Shown: in pieces, positions 27,780 to 35,316 of the stretch
Position numbering within the stretch: position 1 is the stretch's first letter
Layout: each line of letters starts with the position of its first letter
NCBI RefSeq assembly: GCF_014635285.1
Contig: NZ_BMCR01000008.1
Location: 124,001 to 188,000, forward strand
Source: Stappia taiwanensis
GTDB lineage: Bacteria > Pseudomonadota > Alphaproteobacteria > Rhizobiales > Stappiaceae
Length of the DNA stretch: 64,000 nucleotides
Direction of reading: 5' to 3'
Program-made: the position numbers and the translations under genes
The notes under the pieces: generated by a model
Told to the model about the DNA's origin: nothing
Database searches by the model: none
Seen by the model: the letters and a program-made list of their open reading frames with translations, nothing else

Positions 27780-28739
27780 ATGGCCAAGGCATTCGCCTCC
27801 CAAGGCGACATGAGCGAAAAGAACATCTCCTTCACCGAGATCGGCAGGGACCTTTGGGCCTTTACCGCCGAGGGAGACCCGAACACCGGTGTCATCATCG
27901 GTGACGACAGCGTCATGATCATCGAGGCGCAGGCCACCCCGCGCCTTGCCAACAAGGTGATCGAGAAGGTGCGCGAGGTGACCGACAAGCCGATCACCCA
28001 TCTGGCGCTCACCCACTATCACGCGGTGCGGGTGCTCGGTGCCGCCGCCTACAACGCGCCGAACATCATCATGAGCGAGAAGGCCCGCTCCATGGTGGTG
28101 GAACGCGGGGCGGAGGATCGCGAATCCGAGTTCATGCGCTTCCCGCGCCTGTTCCAGGGCTATGACACGGTGGAGCAGATTCCGCCGCTCACCTGGCCGA
28201 CCACCACCTTCAACGACCGCATGTCGGTCTATCTCGGCAACCGGCGGGTCGACCTGATGTTCCTGGGCCGGGCGCATACCGCCGGCGACATCGTCATCTA
28301 CGTGCCGGACGAGAACGTGATGTTCACCGGCGATATCGTCGAGTACCACTCGGCCTGCTACTGCGGCGACGGCCATTTCCACGACTGGCCGGGCACGCTG
28401 GAAGAAATCCGCGCCTGGGACGTGGATGCCATCGCCCCCGGTCGCGGCGACGCGCTGGTCGGCAAGGAGATGGTCAACGCCGCCCTCGACGCCACCAGCG
28501 ATTTCGTCACGTCCACCTACCGCCCTGTGGCCCAGGTGGCGATGCGCGGCGGCTCGCTAAAGGAAGCCTGGGACGCGGCCCGCGCCGAATGCGACCCGAA
28601 ATTCTCCGATTACGCGATCTACGAGCATTGCCTGCCGTTCAATGTCGCCCGTGCCTATGACGAGGCGCGCGACATCGACACGCCGCGCATCTGGACCGCC
28701 CAGCGCGACAAGGAAATGTGGGAGGCCCTGCAGGGCTGA
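27780..28739 (+). CDS. Metallo-beta-lactamase-fold protein with altered metal motif
   Basis: A 319-residue MBL-fold protein with the usual strand order: GVIIGDDSVMIIEA near residue 40, then LTHYHAVRVLGA at residues 77-88, HTAGDIVIY, and VMFTGDIVEY. The metal motif is unusual. Canonical proteins have HxHxDH, whereas here His79 and His81 are followed by Val83 and Arg84, so the second metal site is missing its Asp and His. A later HTAGD and TGDIV could still supply ligands. It is cytoplasmic, 67 bases after the secreted-protein gene. A lactone or thioester hydrolase role is possible but so is a mononuclear or non-hydrolytic one. Confidence 0.8.
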   Translation: MAKAFASQGDMSEKNISFTEIGRDLWAFTAEGDPNTGVIIGDDSVMIIEAQATPRLANKVIEKVREVTDKPITHLALTHYHAVRVLGAAAYNAPNIIMSEKARSMVVERGAEDRESEFMRFPRLFQGYDTVEQIPPLTWPTTTFNDRMSVYLGNRRVDLMFLGRAHTAGDIVIYVPDENVMFTGDIVEYHSACYCGDGHFHDWPGTLEEIRAWDVDAIAPGRGDALVGKEMVNAALDATSDFVTSTYRPVAQVAMRGGSLKEAWDAARAECDPKFSDYAIYEHCLPFNVARAYDEARDIDTPRIWTAQRDKEMWEALQG

Positions 28740-28746
28740 CGGGGAG

Positions 28747-28780
28747 AAGGCATCCGGCGGTGGAGGTCGCCGGATGCCTT
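28747..28780 (+). terminator. Strong stem-loop between MBL-fold and FAD monooxygenase genes
   Basis: AAGGCATCCGGCG (28747-28759) and CGCCGGATGCCTT (28768-28780) form a perfect 13-base stem with an 8-base loop, a few bases after the MBL-fold stop codon and 30 bases before the monooxygenase ATG. No U-run follows. It probably acts as a partial terminator or processing and stabilising element that separates expression of the first four genes from the last three. Confidence 0.65.
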
Positions 28781-28809
28781 GCCGGCTTCAGGTTCTCTCG
28801 GGAGGAGAC

Positions 28810-30420
28810 ATGACCAAGATTTTCGAAACGCCGCTCTACCCCTATCGGCGCGTGGCCGATCAGGATGCGGCGACGCCCGCCCGCCATCCGGCGGTGGTGC
28901 TCGGCGCCGGCCCGGTCGGGCTTGCCGCCGCCATCGACCTTGCCCAGGCCGGCGTTCCGGTGGTCGTGCTCGATGAGAACGACAAGGTGAGCTGGGGCTC
29001 GCGGGCGATCTGTTTCGCCAAGCGACCGCTGGAAATCCTCGACCGGCTCGGCTGCGGCGATGCCATGGTCGACAAGGGCGTCGTCTGGAATGTGGGCAAG
29101 GTGTTCTTCGATGACCGCAAGGTCTACGACTTCAACCTCTTGCCGGAGGGAGGGCACAAGCGCCCGGCCTTCATCAACCTGCAGCAGTATTATCTGGAAG
29201 AGTATCTGGTCGACCGGGTCCGGGAGCTTGAGGCCGAGGGCAAGCCGATCGAGCTGCGCGGCGGCAACAAGGTCACCGCCATCGACCATGAGGCGGCAGG
29301 CGTGCGCCTCACCGTCGACACGCCGGAGGGGCCCTACAGCCTCAATGCGGACTGGCTGATCGCCTGCGATGGGGCCGGCTCGCCGACGCGCGCCATGCTC
29401 GGTCTCGATTTCCTTGGCCGGGTGTTCGAGGACAATTTCCTGATCGCCGATGTGGTGATGAAGGCGGATTTCCCGACCGAACGCTGGTTCTGGTTCGATC
29501 CGCCCTTCAACAAGGGACAATCGGCACTTCTGCACAAGCAGCCGGACGATGTCTGGCGCATCGATCTGCAACTGGGCTGGGACATCGACCGGGAGGCGGA
29601 AAAGGACCCGGCGCGGATCGCCCCGAAGCTGAAGGCGATGCTTGGCGAAGACACGGCCTACGAGCTGGAATGGGTGTCGATCTACACGTTCCAGTGTCGA
29701 CGGATGGAGCGGTTCCGCCATGGCCGGGTGATCTTCGCCGGCGACGCGGCGCATCAGGTCTCGCCGTTCGGCGCGCGCGGCGCCAATTCCGGCTTTCAGG
29801 ACACGGACAATCTCATCTGGAAGCTGAAGCTCGTCCTCGACGGGCTGGCGCCGGACAGCCTGCTCGACAGCTATGACGCGGAGCGGGTGTTCGCCGCCGA
29901 CGAGAACATCCTCAATTCCTCGCGCTCCACCGATTTCATCACCCCGAAGAGCCATGCCAGCCGGGTGTTCCGCGATGCGGTACTCGATCTGGCCGAACAG
30001 CATGCCTTCGCCCGGCCTCTGGTCAACTCCGGCCGCCTGTCGCTGCCGGCTGTCTATGACGGTTCGCCGCTGAACGGCCCTGACGCCGCCGAATTGCCGG
30101 CCCGCACGCGCCCCGGCGCACCGGCCAGCGACGCTCCGGTTGGCGACGGCTGGCTTCTCGACCGGCTCGGCGGCGATTTCCAGCTCCTGACCATCGATGC
30201 AGAGGCCCCGAACAAGCTGGATGTCGGCGGCATCACGGTCACCCGGCTTGCCCTTTCCACCAATGACGACCCGAGCGGGGCGCTGGCTGCGCGCTATCTC
30301 GGCGGGGCGCAAAGCGCCGTCTACCTGATGCGGCCCGACCAGCATGTGGCCGCGCGCTGGACCACCTTCGATGCCGATGCCGTGGCGCAGGCGGTCCGAA
30401 CCGCAACCGGACAGGCGTGA
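28810..30420 (+). CDS. FAD-dependent aromatic monooxygenase (MhpA/PobA superfamily)
   Basis: A 536-residue class A flavoprotein hydroxylase. The dinucleotide motif GAGPVGLAAAIDLAQAGVPVVVLDE is at residues 32-56, the second FAD motif VIFAGDAAHQVSPFGARGANSGFQD at about residue 310, and a thioredoxin-like C-terminal domain follows, as in MhpA-type hydroxylases. The ATG at 28810 follows GGGAGGAG. In an operon with hmgA the natural role would be NAD(P)H-dependent para-hydroxylation of a phenolic acid, for example 3-hydroxyphenylacetate, to give homogentisate. That substrate is an inference from context. Other phenolic acids cannot be excluded. Confidence 0.85.
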   Translation: MTKIFETPLYPYRRVADQDAATPARHPAVVLGAGPVGLAAAIDLAQAGVPVVVLDENDKVSWGSRAICFAKRPLEILDRLGCGDAMVDKGVVWNVGKVFFDDRKVYDFNLLPEGGHKRPAFINLQQYYLEEYLVDRVRELEAEGKPIELRGGNKVTAIDHEAAGVRLTVDTPEGPYSLNADWLIACDGAGSPTRAMLGLDFLGRVFEDNFLIADVVMKADFPTERWFWFDPPFNKGQSALLHKQPDDVWRIDLQLGWDIDREAEKDPARIAPKLKAMLGEDTAYELEWVSIYTFQCRRMERFRHGRVIFAGDAAHQVSPFGARGANSGFQDTDNLIWKLKLVLDGLAPDSLLDSYDAERVFAADENILNSSRSTDFITPKSHASRVFRDAVLDLAEQHAFARPLVNSGRLSLPAVYDGSPLNGPDAAELPARTRPGAPASDAPVGDGWLLDRLGGDFQLLTIDAEAPNKLDVGGITVTRLALSTNDDPSGALAARYLGGAQSAVYLMRPDQHVAARWTTFDADAVAQAVRTATGQA

Positions 30421-30430
30421 GGAGCGCATC

Positions 30431-30637
30431 ATGACAGCAACAACGCCCAAAACGCTCACTCTTGAACCGAACCTTACGGACCCGGACGGGTTCTACGCCG
30501 AGCTGCTCGCCTTGCACGAGGGGCTGAGCCGCGAGGAAAGCGAGGCGCTCAACGCCCGGCTCGTGCTGGTGTTGGCCAACCACATCGGCGACCGCGACGT
30601 GCTGCGGGCCGCCTTGACCGCGGTGAAACCCGGCTGA
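30431..30637 (+). CDS. DUF2783-like small protein
   Basis: A 68-residue protein, mostly helical, with the pattern TDPDGFYAELLALHEGLS followed by NARLVLVLANHIGDRDVLRAAL. This matches the small DUF2783 family, which is usually encoded next to an FAD aromatic monooxygenase, as here (10 bases after it). Function is unknown; the constant association suggests an accessory or assembly factor for the hydroxylase. It has no signal peptide and no Cys. Confidence 0.75.
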   Translation: MTATTPKTLTLEPNLTDPDGFYAELLALHEGLSREESEALNARLVLVLANHIGDRDVLRAALTAVKPG

Positions 30638-30733
30638 CAGGCGCATTTGCTCAAGGGGCGAAGGAGCCCCCTCCCGCAAGCGCCGGACCAACACCGCAAA
30701 CGCGCTGCCGAACACATGACGGAGGAACGACAG

Positions 30734-31291
30734 ATGAAAATCGAGCAGATCCACCATGTCGCCTATCGCTGCAAGGACGCGAAGGAGACGGTCAACTGGT
30801 ATGTCGACAACCTGAACATGGATTTCGTGCTGGCGATTGCCGAGGACAAGGTGCCCTCGACCCATGAGCCGGACCCATACATGCATGTGTTCCTCGATGC
30901 GGGGAACGGCAATGTGCTTGCCTTTTTCGAGCTGCCGACCAAGCCGGAGATGGGCCGCGACCCGAACACGCCGGAATGGGTGCAGCATATTGCCTTCAAG
31001 GTGAAGGACCGGGACACGCTGCTGGCCTTCAAGGAGAAGCTGGAGAAGAACGGCATCGACGTGCTCGGCGTCACCGACCATTCGATCTTCCACTCGATCT
31101 ATTTCTTCGACCCCAATGGCCACCGGGTGGAACTGGCCTGCCCCGATCCGGCGGAAGAGGCCATGCTGAAGAAGCTCGATGCGGTGAAATGGGACATGCT
31201 GGAGGAATGGTCGAAGACCAAGCGCGCCCCGCACCACGCCGATTGGCTGCACGCCAAGGAGCTGGGCAAGGACGCGCCCAGCCCCACCTGA
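30734..31291 (+). CDS. VOC-superfamily (glyoxalase-fold) protein
   Basis: A 185-residue vicinal-oxygen-chelate protein. The paired beta-alpha-beta-beta-beta modules start at IEQIHHVAYRCKDAKETVNWY and WVQHIAFKVKDRD, giving metal-ligand candidates His (IHHVAY), His (QHIAF) and Glu (GHRVELACP). It is much too short to be 4-hydroxyphenylpyruvate dioxygenase, which carries four modules. In this operon it could act as an extra dioxygenase, a lyase or an isomerase, perhaps on maleylacetoacetate, since no isomerase is otherwise present; this is inference. The C-terminal 40 residues are Lys/Trp-rich and outside the fold. A GGAGGA site precedes the ATG. Confidence 0.8.
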   Translation: MKIEQIHHVAYRCKDAKETVNWYVDNLNMDFVLAIAEDKVPSTHEPDPYMHVFLDAGNGNVLAFFELPTKPEMGRDPNTPEWVQHIAFKVKDRDTLLAFKEKLEKNGIDVLGVTDHSIFHSIYFFDPNGHRVELACPDPAEEAMLKKLDAVKWDMLEEWSKTKRAPHHADWLHAKELGKDAPSPT

Positions 31292-31306
31292 GCCGACCCG
31301 CAAGGC

Positions 31307-31340
31307 CCTCACCCGGCACAGATCGCCGCGCCGGGTGAGG
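31307..31340. terminator. Stem-loop at the end of the homogentisate operon
   Basis: CCTCACCCGGC (31307-31317) and GCCGGGTGAGG (31330-31340) form a perfect 11-base stem with a 12-base loop, 16 bases after the VOC gene stop and before the stop of the convergent cupin gene. It lacks a U-run but its position between converging transcripts suits a bidirectional terminator. Confidence 0.65.
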
Positions 31341-31361
31341 CATTCCGCTCGAAAACTCCGC

Positions 31362-31712
31362 CTAGGCTTGCCCGCCGAGGACAGCGGTGACGAAGACAAG
31401 CTCCGCATCGCCGGTGTTGGTGAGATCATGGACAAAAGCGGCTTTCGACGACAAATCCGGGAAATACCGGGTGTCGCCGGCCTGGTAGACCACATCCAGC
31501 ACCTCGCCATTGCCATAGCGCGAGCGGGCCTTGCCATCGGTCAGCACCGTCCAGAAATAGGGGCGATCGTGGCGATGGGCCGGCAAGGTCTCCCCCGGTG
31601 CGAGGCGAATATGCCAGATCTGAAGACCGTTTTCCGCCAGCACCAGATCGGTACCGATCCGGTCACCGGCCTCCATCGGGACAGGATCCACGGCAAGCCG
31701 CCGGGCGCTCAC
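31362..31712 (-). CDS. Small cupin-domain protein
   Basis: A 116-residue single-domain cupin. Motif 1 is reduced to LPAHRHDRPYFWTVLTDGKARSRYGNG with two His (HRH), and motif 2 is represented by FPDLSSKAAFVHDLTNTG. Small cupins of this form are often metal-binding sensors or isomerases; no substrate can be assigned. The start overlaps the upstream ene-reductase stop by four bases (ATGA), so both are made from the same message. It converges with the VOC gene. Confidence 0.75.
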   Translation of the reverse strand: MSARRLAVDPVPMEAGDRIGTDLVLAENGLQIWHIRLAPGETLPAHRHDRPYFWTVLTDGKARSRYGNGEVLDVVYQAGDTRYFPDLSSKAAFVHDLTNTGDAELVFVTAVLGGQA

Positions 31713-32812
31713 GCCACCTCCTCAAGCGCCGGATAGGTGGAATATCCGGTGGCGTCGCCGCCAAACAGGGTGGCGCCGTCATAGTCCGCCAGCGGCAGAT
31801 CCTCGCGGAAACGCCGCACCAGATCCGGATTGGCGATGAACGGCCGGCCATAGGCGACGAGATCGGAGAGCCCCTCGCCAAGGATCCGCGCGCCCCGATC
31901 GCGGGTATATTTTCCGGCGACGATGATCCGCCCGGAATAGGCCGCGCGCAGCGCATGGCGGAAGTCCTGCGGGATTTGCGGCGCATCCTCCCAATCCGCC
32001 TCGGACAGATGGATGTAGGCGAGACCGAGGCGGTCCAGCTCTCGCGCCGCCTTCAGCATGGTCGGGATGATCTCGTCATCGGCCATGTTGCGCTGGGTGA
32101 TGAAGGGCGACAGGCGGAGCCCCGTGCGATCCGGCCCCGCTTCCGCCGCCACCGCCTCGGCCACCTCGATCAGGAAGCGGATGCGGTTTGCCTGATCGCC
32201 GCCATAGCGATCCGCGCGATGGTTGGAGGAGCGGCGCAGGAACTGGTCGATCAGGTAACCGTTGGCGCCATGGATCTCGACCCCGTCGAAACCGGCGGCC
32301 ATGGCATTGGCCGCGCCTTTGCGAAAATCCTCCACGATCCCGGCAATCTCGCCGGTCGCGAGTGCCCGTGGCACCGGACAATCGACCATGCCGCCCTGTC
32401 CGGTCTGCGGATCGACCACCCAGACCTGGGCCTCCGGCGACAGTGCCGAAGGCGCCACCGGCCGGCCATCGGCGTGGAAACTGCCGTGGCTCATCCGGCC
32501 CACATGCCAGAGCTGGAGAAAAATCCGCCCGCTCGCCGCATGAACCGCATCGGTCACCCGCCTCCAGCCGGCGACCTGCGCGGGCGTGTGGATGCCCGGG
32601 GTGAAGGAATAGCCCTGCCCCTGGGGCGAGATCTGCGTTGCCTCGGTGACGATCAACCCGGCGCTGGCCCGCTGGGCGTAATACTCCGCCATCATCCCAT
32701 TGGGCACATTGCCCGGCTGATCCGTGCGCGCCCGGGTCATTGGCGCCATGACGATGCGGTTCGGCAGGGTCAGCGACCCGAGCGACAGCGGCGTAAACAG
32801 ATTTGCCTTCAT
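31709..32812 (-). CDS. Old yellow enzyme family ene-reductase
   Basis: A 367-residue FMN-dependent alkene reductase of the OYE/NemA type. Visible family segments are TPLSLGSLTLPNRIVMAPMTRARTD at the N-terminus, FLQLWHVGRMSH (FMN and substrate region), FDGVEIHGANGYLIDQFLRRSSNHRADRYGG in the middle, and the phosphate-binding GRPFIANPDLVRRFREDLPL near the C-terminus. Members reduce electrophilic alkenes, nitro-esters and quinones with NAD(P)H. It is divergent from a LysR gene that is probably its regulator and is followed by the cupin gene. Confidence 0.92.
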   Translation of the reverse strand: MKANLFTPLSLGSLTLPNRIVMAPMTRARTDQPGNVPNGMMAEYYAQRASAGLIVTEATQISPQGQGYSFTPGIHTPAQVAGWRRVTDAVHAASGRIFLQLWHVGRMSHGSFHADGRPVAPSALSPEAQVWVVDPQTGQGGMVDCPVPRALATGEIAGIVEDFRKGAANAMAAGFDGVEIHGANGYLIDQFLRRSSNHRADRYGGDQANRIRFLIEVAEAVAAEAGPDRTGLRLSPFITQRNMADDEIIPTMLKAARELDRLGLAYIHLSEADWEDAPQIPQDFRHALRAAYSGRIIVAGKYTRDRGARILGEGLSDLVAYGRPFIANPDLVRRFREDLPLADYDGATLFGGDATGYSTYPALEEVA

Positions 32813-32948
32813 GCGAAGTCTCCATCAAGCGCATCAGGGAGCGCGGGCAAACCGGTTGGGGCCAGTTCCCCGCTTCAGCGAAGGGCATTGGCATCGTGTT
32901 GCAATACCCCTTCATTTTCCTGCAAGAAGGTAATCCTTGCCGGATTTC

Positions 32949-32969
32949 CTGATAATTCGTTAGAATCAG
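32949..32969. promoter_or_regulatory. T-N11-A LysR box between the ene-reductase and LysR genes
   Basis: CTGAT at 32949-32953 and ATCAG at 32965-32969 are perfect inverted arms separated by exactly 11 bases, so the site has the classical LysR T-N11-A form. It lies 24 bases upstream of the LysR ATG and about 140 from the ene-reductase start. The spacing fits autoregulation and control of the divergent gene by the LysR protein encoded here. Confidence 0.65.
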
Positions 32970-32992
32970 AATTCACAATTCGGAAAGATCGA

Positions 32993-33901
32993 ATGATCAA
33001 CCTTGAACACCTGCGTCTCTTCCTGCGCATTGTCGAGAAGCAGGGGCTGGCCGCCGCGGGGCGCGAGACTGGCCTGTCTCCCGCCTCGGTCTCGGAAAAG
33101 CTTGCGGCGCTGGAGCGGCACTACGGCGCGACGCTGCTCACCCGCACGACCCGGGCGATCAACCTGACCGACGAAGGACGGCTGCTGGTTCAGGGCGCCC
33201 GGCGGCTGCTGGCGGAGGCCGAAGAGCTAGATGCACGCATTCGCCTCGGCACGGAGCGTCTGTCCGGTCCGGTCCGCCTCAGCGCACCGGAGGATCTTGG
33301 CCGCCGCTGCATCGTCCCGGTGATCGACGCCTATCTGGCGGAAAACCAGGAGGTGACCGTCGATCTCAACCTGACAGACGGCTACGTGGACCTGGTGGCG
33401 CAGGGGCTGGATTTCGCCGTCCGGCACGGAACGCTGGCCGACAGCAGTTTGCGGGCGCGCTCGCTTGGCACCAATCGGCGGATCGTCTGTGCCGCTCCTG
33501 CTTACCTCGCGGTCCATGGCACGCCGCAAACGCCAACGGATCTTGCGGACCATCAGTGCATTCTTATGCGGTTCGGCCAGCACATCGACCGGGAATGGCC
33601 GTTCCGGATCGATGGCAAGATGACGAAGGTGCTGGTGCGCGGCCAGCGGATCGCCAATGACGGCGGCCTGGTACGGCACTGGTGCCGCGATGGCCACGGC
33701 ATCGCCTTCAAATCGGTGTGGGACGTGGAGGCCGATCTGGCCTCCGGCGCGCTGGTGGAACTGCTTTCCGAGTATTCCGCCGGCGAAACCGCCCTACAGA
33801 TCGTTTATCCCCAGTCGGAGGTTCAGCCGCGCCGGGTGCGCGCCCTGATCGACAAGATCAGCGAGAGCCTTGCCCTCTGCATGAGGCCCGGGAAGGTCTG
33901 A
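32993..33901 (+). CDS. LysR-family transcriptional regulator (CrgA-like)
   Basis: A 302-residue LysR protein. The HTH is at residues about 15-45 (QGLAAAGRETGLSPASVSEKLAALERHYGATLLTR), and the effector domain from residue 90 has the LSAPEDLGRRCIVPVIDAYLAENQEVTVDLNLTDGYVDLVAQGLDFAVRHG pattern of the subgroup that commonly sits divergent from oxidoreductases. It starts at the ATG at 32993, which follows a GGAAAGATCGA stretch. The open frame extends far upstream, but that sequence is the antisense of the ene-reductase gene. Likely controls the ene-reductase/cupin genes, perhaps in response to an electrophile. Confidence 0.85.
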   Translation: MINLEHLRLFLRIVEKQGLAAAGRETGLSPASVSEKLAALERHYGATLLTRTTRAINLTDEGRLLVQGARRLLAEAEELDARIRLGTERLSGPVRLSAPEDLGRRCIVPVIDAYLAENQEVTVDLNLTDGYVDLVAQGLDFAVRHGTLADSSLRARSLGTNRRIVCAAPAYLAVHGTPQTPTDLADHQCILMRFGQHIDREWPFRIDGKMTKVLVRGQRIANDGGLVRHWCRDGHGIAFKSVWDVEADLASGALVELLSEYSAGETALQIVYPQSEVQPRRVRALIDKISESLALCMRPGKV

Positions 33902-33923
33902 CGCCGGGGAGCACCCCGTCCCG

Positions 33924-34493
33924 CTACGGCGTGTCCTTCCAGCGCTTCAGCGTCCCGCTGTCGATATCGAACTGGTCGAGCACCCGCCCGACCGTATGCT
34001 CGACGATATCGTCAATGCTCGCCGGCCGCGCGTAGAAGGCCGGCACCGGCGGCATGACCACGGCGCCCATTTCGGTCACCGCCACCATGTTGCGGCAATG
34101 GCCGAGGTGCAGCGGGGTTTCGCGCACCATCAGCACCAGCCGGCGCCGCTCCTTCAGCGCCACATCCGCGGCCCGCGTCACCAGGCTTCCGCCAATGCCG
34201 GAGGCGATTTCCCCCAGCGTCTTGACCGAACAGGGGGCAACGATCATGCCCTGGGTTCGGAACGACCCGCTGGCAATCGCCGCGCCGACATCCTCGTTGG
34301 CATGGACGAAATCGGCCTTGGCCTGCACCTCCGGCACCTTCAGCTCCGATTCATGGGCCAGCGTCACCATCGCCGCCCGGGTCATGACGAGATGGGTCTC
34401 CACCTCCAGCGCCCGCAGGATCTCCAGCAGGCGGATGGCATAGACATGGCCGGAGGCCCCTGTGATGGCGACGATGATCCGCTTTTTCGACAC
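33924..34493 (-). CDS. ubiX: UbiX-type flavin prenyltransferase
   Basis: A 189-residue flavoprotein that attaches a dimethylallyl group to FMN to make prenylated FMN, the cofactor of UbiD-type decarboxylases. Key segments are VAITGASGHVYAIRLLEIL at the N-terminus, APCSVKTLGEIASGIGGSLVTRAADVALKERRRLVLMVRETPLHLGH in the centre, and the MPPVPAFYARPASIDDIVEHTVGRVLDQF tail. No ubiD-type decarboxylase is in the window. It stands alone after a LysR gene on the other strand, so it may serve ubiquinone synthesis or a remote aromatic decarboxylase. Confidence 0.9.
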   Translation of the reverse strand: MSKKRIIVAITGASGHVYAIRLLEILRALEVETHLVMTRAAMVTLAHESELKVPEVQAKADFVHANEDVGAAIASGSFRTQGMIVAPCSVKTLGEIASGIGGSLVTRAADVALKERRRLVLMVRETPLHLGHCRNMVAVTEMGAVVMPPVPAFYARPASIDDIVEHTVGRVLDQFDIDSGTLKRWKDTP

Positions 34494-34593
34494 GCTTTCA
34501 CCTCTGGAGGGATTGGCAACTCGGCATCCGGCCGAACCGGCTACCGGCCCGCGTCATACACCATGGATTGCCCGCACACGCCAGCCAATGCGG

Positions 34594-34611
34594 GGCCCCT
34601 TAAGCGGGGCC
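34594..34611 (-). terminator. Short stem-loop downstream of the DUF924 gene
   Basis: GGCCCC (34594-34599), loop TTAAGC, GGGGCC (34606-34611). It lies a few bases after the DUF924-family stop on the minus strand and upstream of ubiX. It has six GC pairs and no U-run, so it is only a weak terminator candidate. Confidence 0.4.
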
Positions 34612-34617
34612 GTCCCG

Positions 34618-35163
34618 TCAGAACCCGGAATGATGTTCCAGAAAGGCCGCCTCGGCCTCGGTGTTGCGCCGGCCGAGCGCCTTATTGCGATGCGGGAACC
34701 GGCCGAACCGGGCAATGATGTCCCGATGCTCAATGGCGAAGCCCAGCGCATGTTCATCGCCCAGATCGCGATAAAGCGCGACGCACCGGGTCTGGTCGTC
34801 AAGATCCTCGCTGTGCATCAAGGGCAGGTAGAAGAACTGCCGCTGCCTGTCGCCGACCGCCTGATCATACCCTTGCGCCAGCCCATGCTTGGCCGAGGCC
34901 AGTGCCAGCGGATCGCTTTCAAAGGCACGGGCCGAACCACGAAACAGATTGCGCGGGAACTGATCGAGAGAAATGGTCAGGGCCAGGGCGCTGTCCGCCG
35001 CCCCCTTCCAGCCATCGAGCTCGCCCGCACGCGCCGCCTCATAGGTGGCGGAAAACCGCTCGGCGATCTCCCGGTCGACCGCCTCGCTACGGGCAAACCA
35101 TGCTTGTTCAACAGCATCGGAGAACCAGAAGTCGAGGATTTCCGAGGCACTCCTGACGGTCAT
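34618..35163 (-). CDS. DUF924 family protein
   Basis: A 181-residue, wholly helical cytoplasmic protein of the DUF924 (YPL-type TPR-like) family. The diagnostic segments are ILDFWFSDAVEQAWF at the start, LALTISLDQFPRNLFRGSARAFESDPLAL in the middle, and FFYLPLMHSEDLDDQ towards the end. The family is widespread in bacteria and eukaryotes with no established biochemical function. The start at 35163 follows GAGGAGG; a longer frame upstream lacks such a site. It appears to be a single-gene unit. Confidence 0.85.
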   Translation of the reverse strand: MTVRSASEILDFWFSDAVEQAWFARSEAVDREIAERFSATYEAARAGELDGWKGAADSALALTISLDQFPRNLFRGSARAFESDPLALASAKHGLAQGYDQAVGDRQRQFFYLPLMHSEDLDDQTRCVALYRDLGDEHALGFAIEHRDIIARFGRFPHRNKALGRRNTEAEAAFLEHHSGF

Positions 35164-35316
35164 GGGCAAAACCTCCTCACGGGAAACAACGGCCAGGGAC
35201 AGATCACCGGTGGAAATAGCCGGCAAAGGCCCTGAATTCGTCCCTTTTCATCGGCATGGATCATCCATCAGGCATGAATGGCCTGAAACCCCCATAACCG
35301 CAAGGGACCCCCAGGC

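Noticed and set aside
30734-31291. 4-hydroxyphenylpyruvate dioxygenase
   Set aside because: At 185 residues it has a single VOC pair, about half the length of HPPD, and lacks the C-terminal iron-binding module.
31598-32992. Long in-frame extension upstream of the LysR gene at 32993
   Set aside because: It is the antisense of the ene-reductase gene; the LysR HTH begins within a few residues of 32993.
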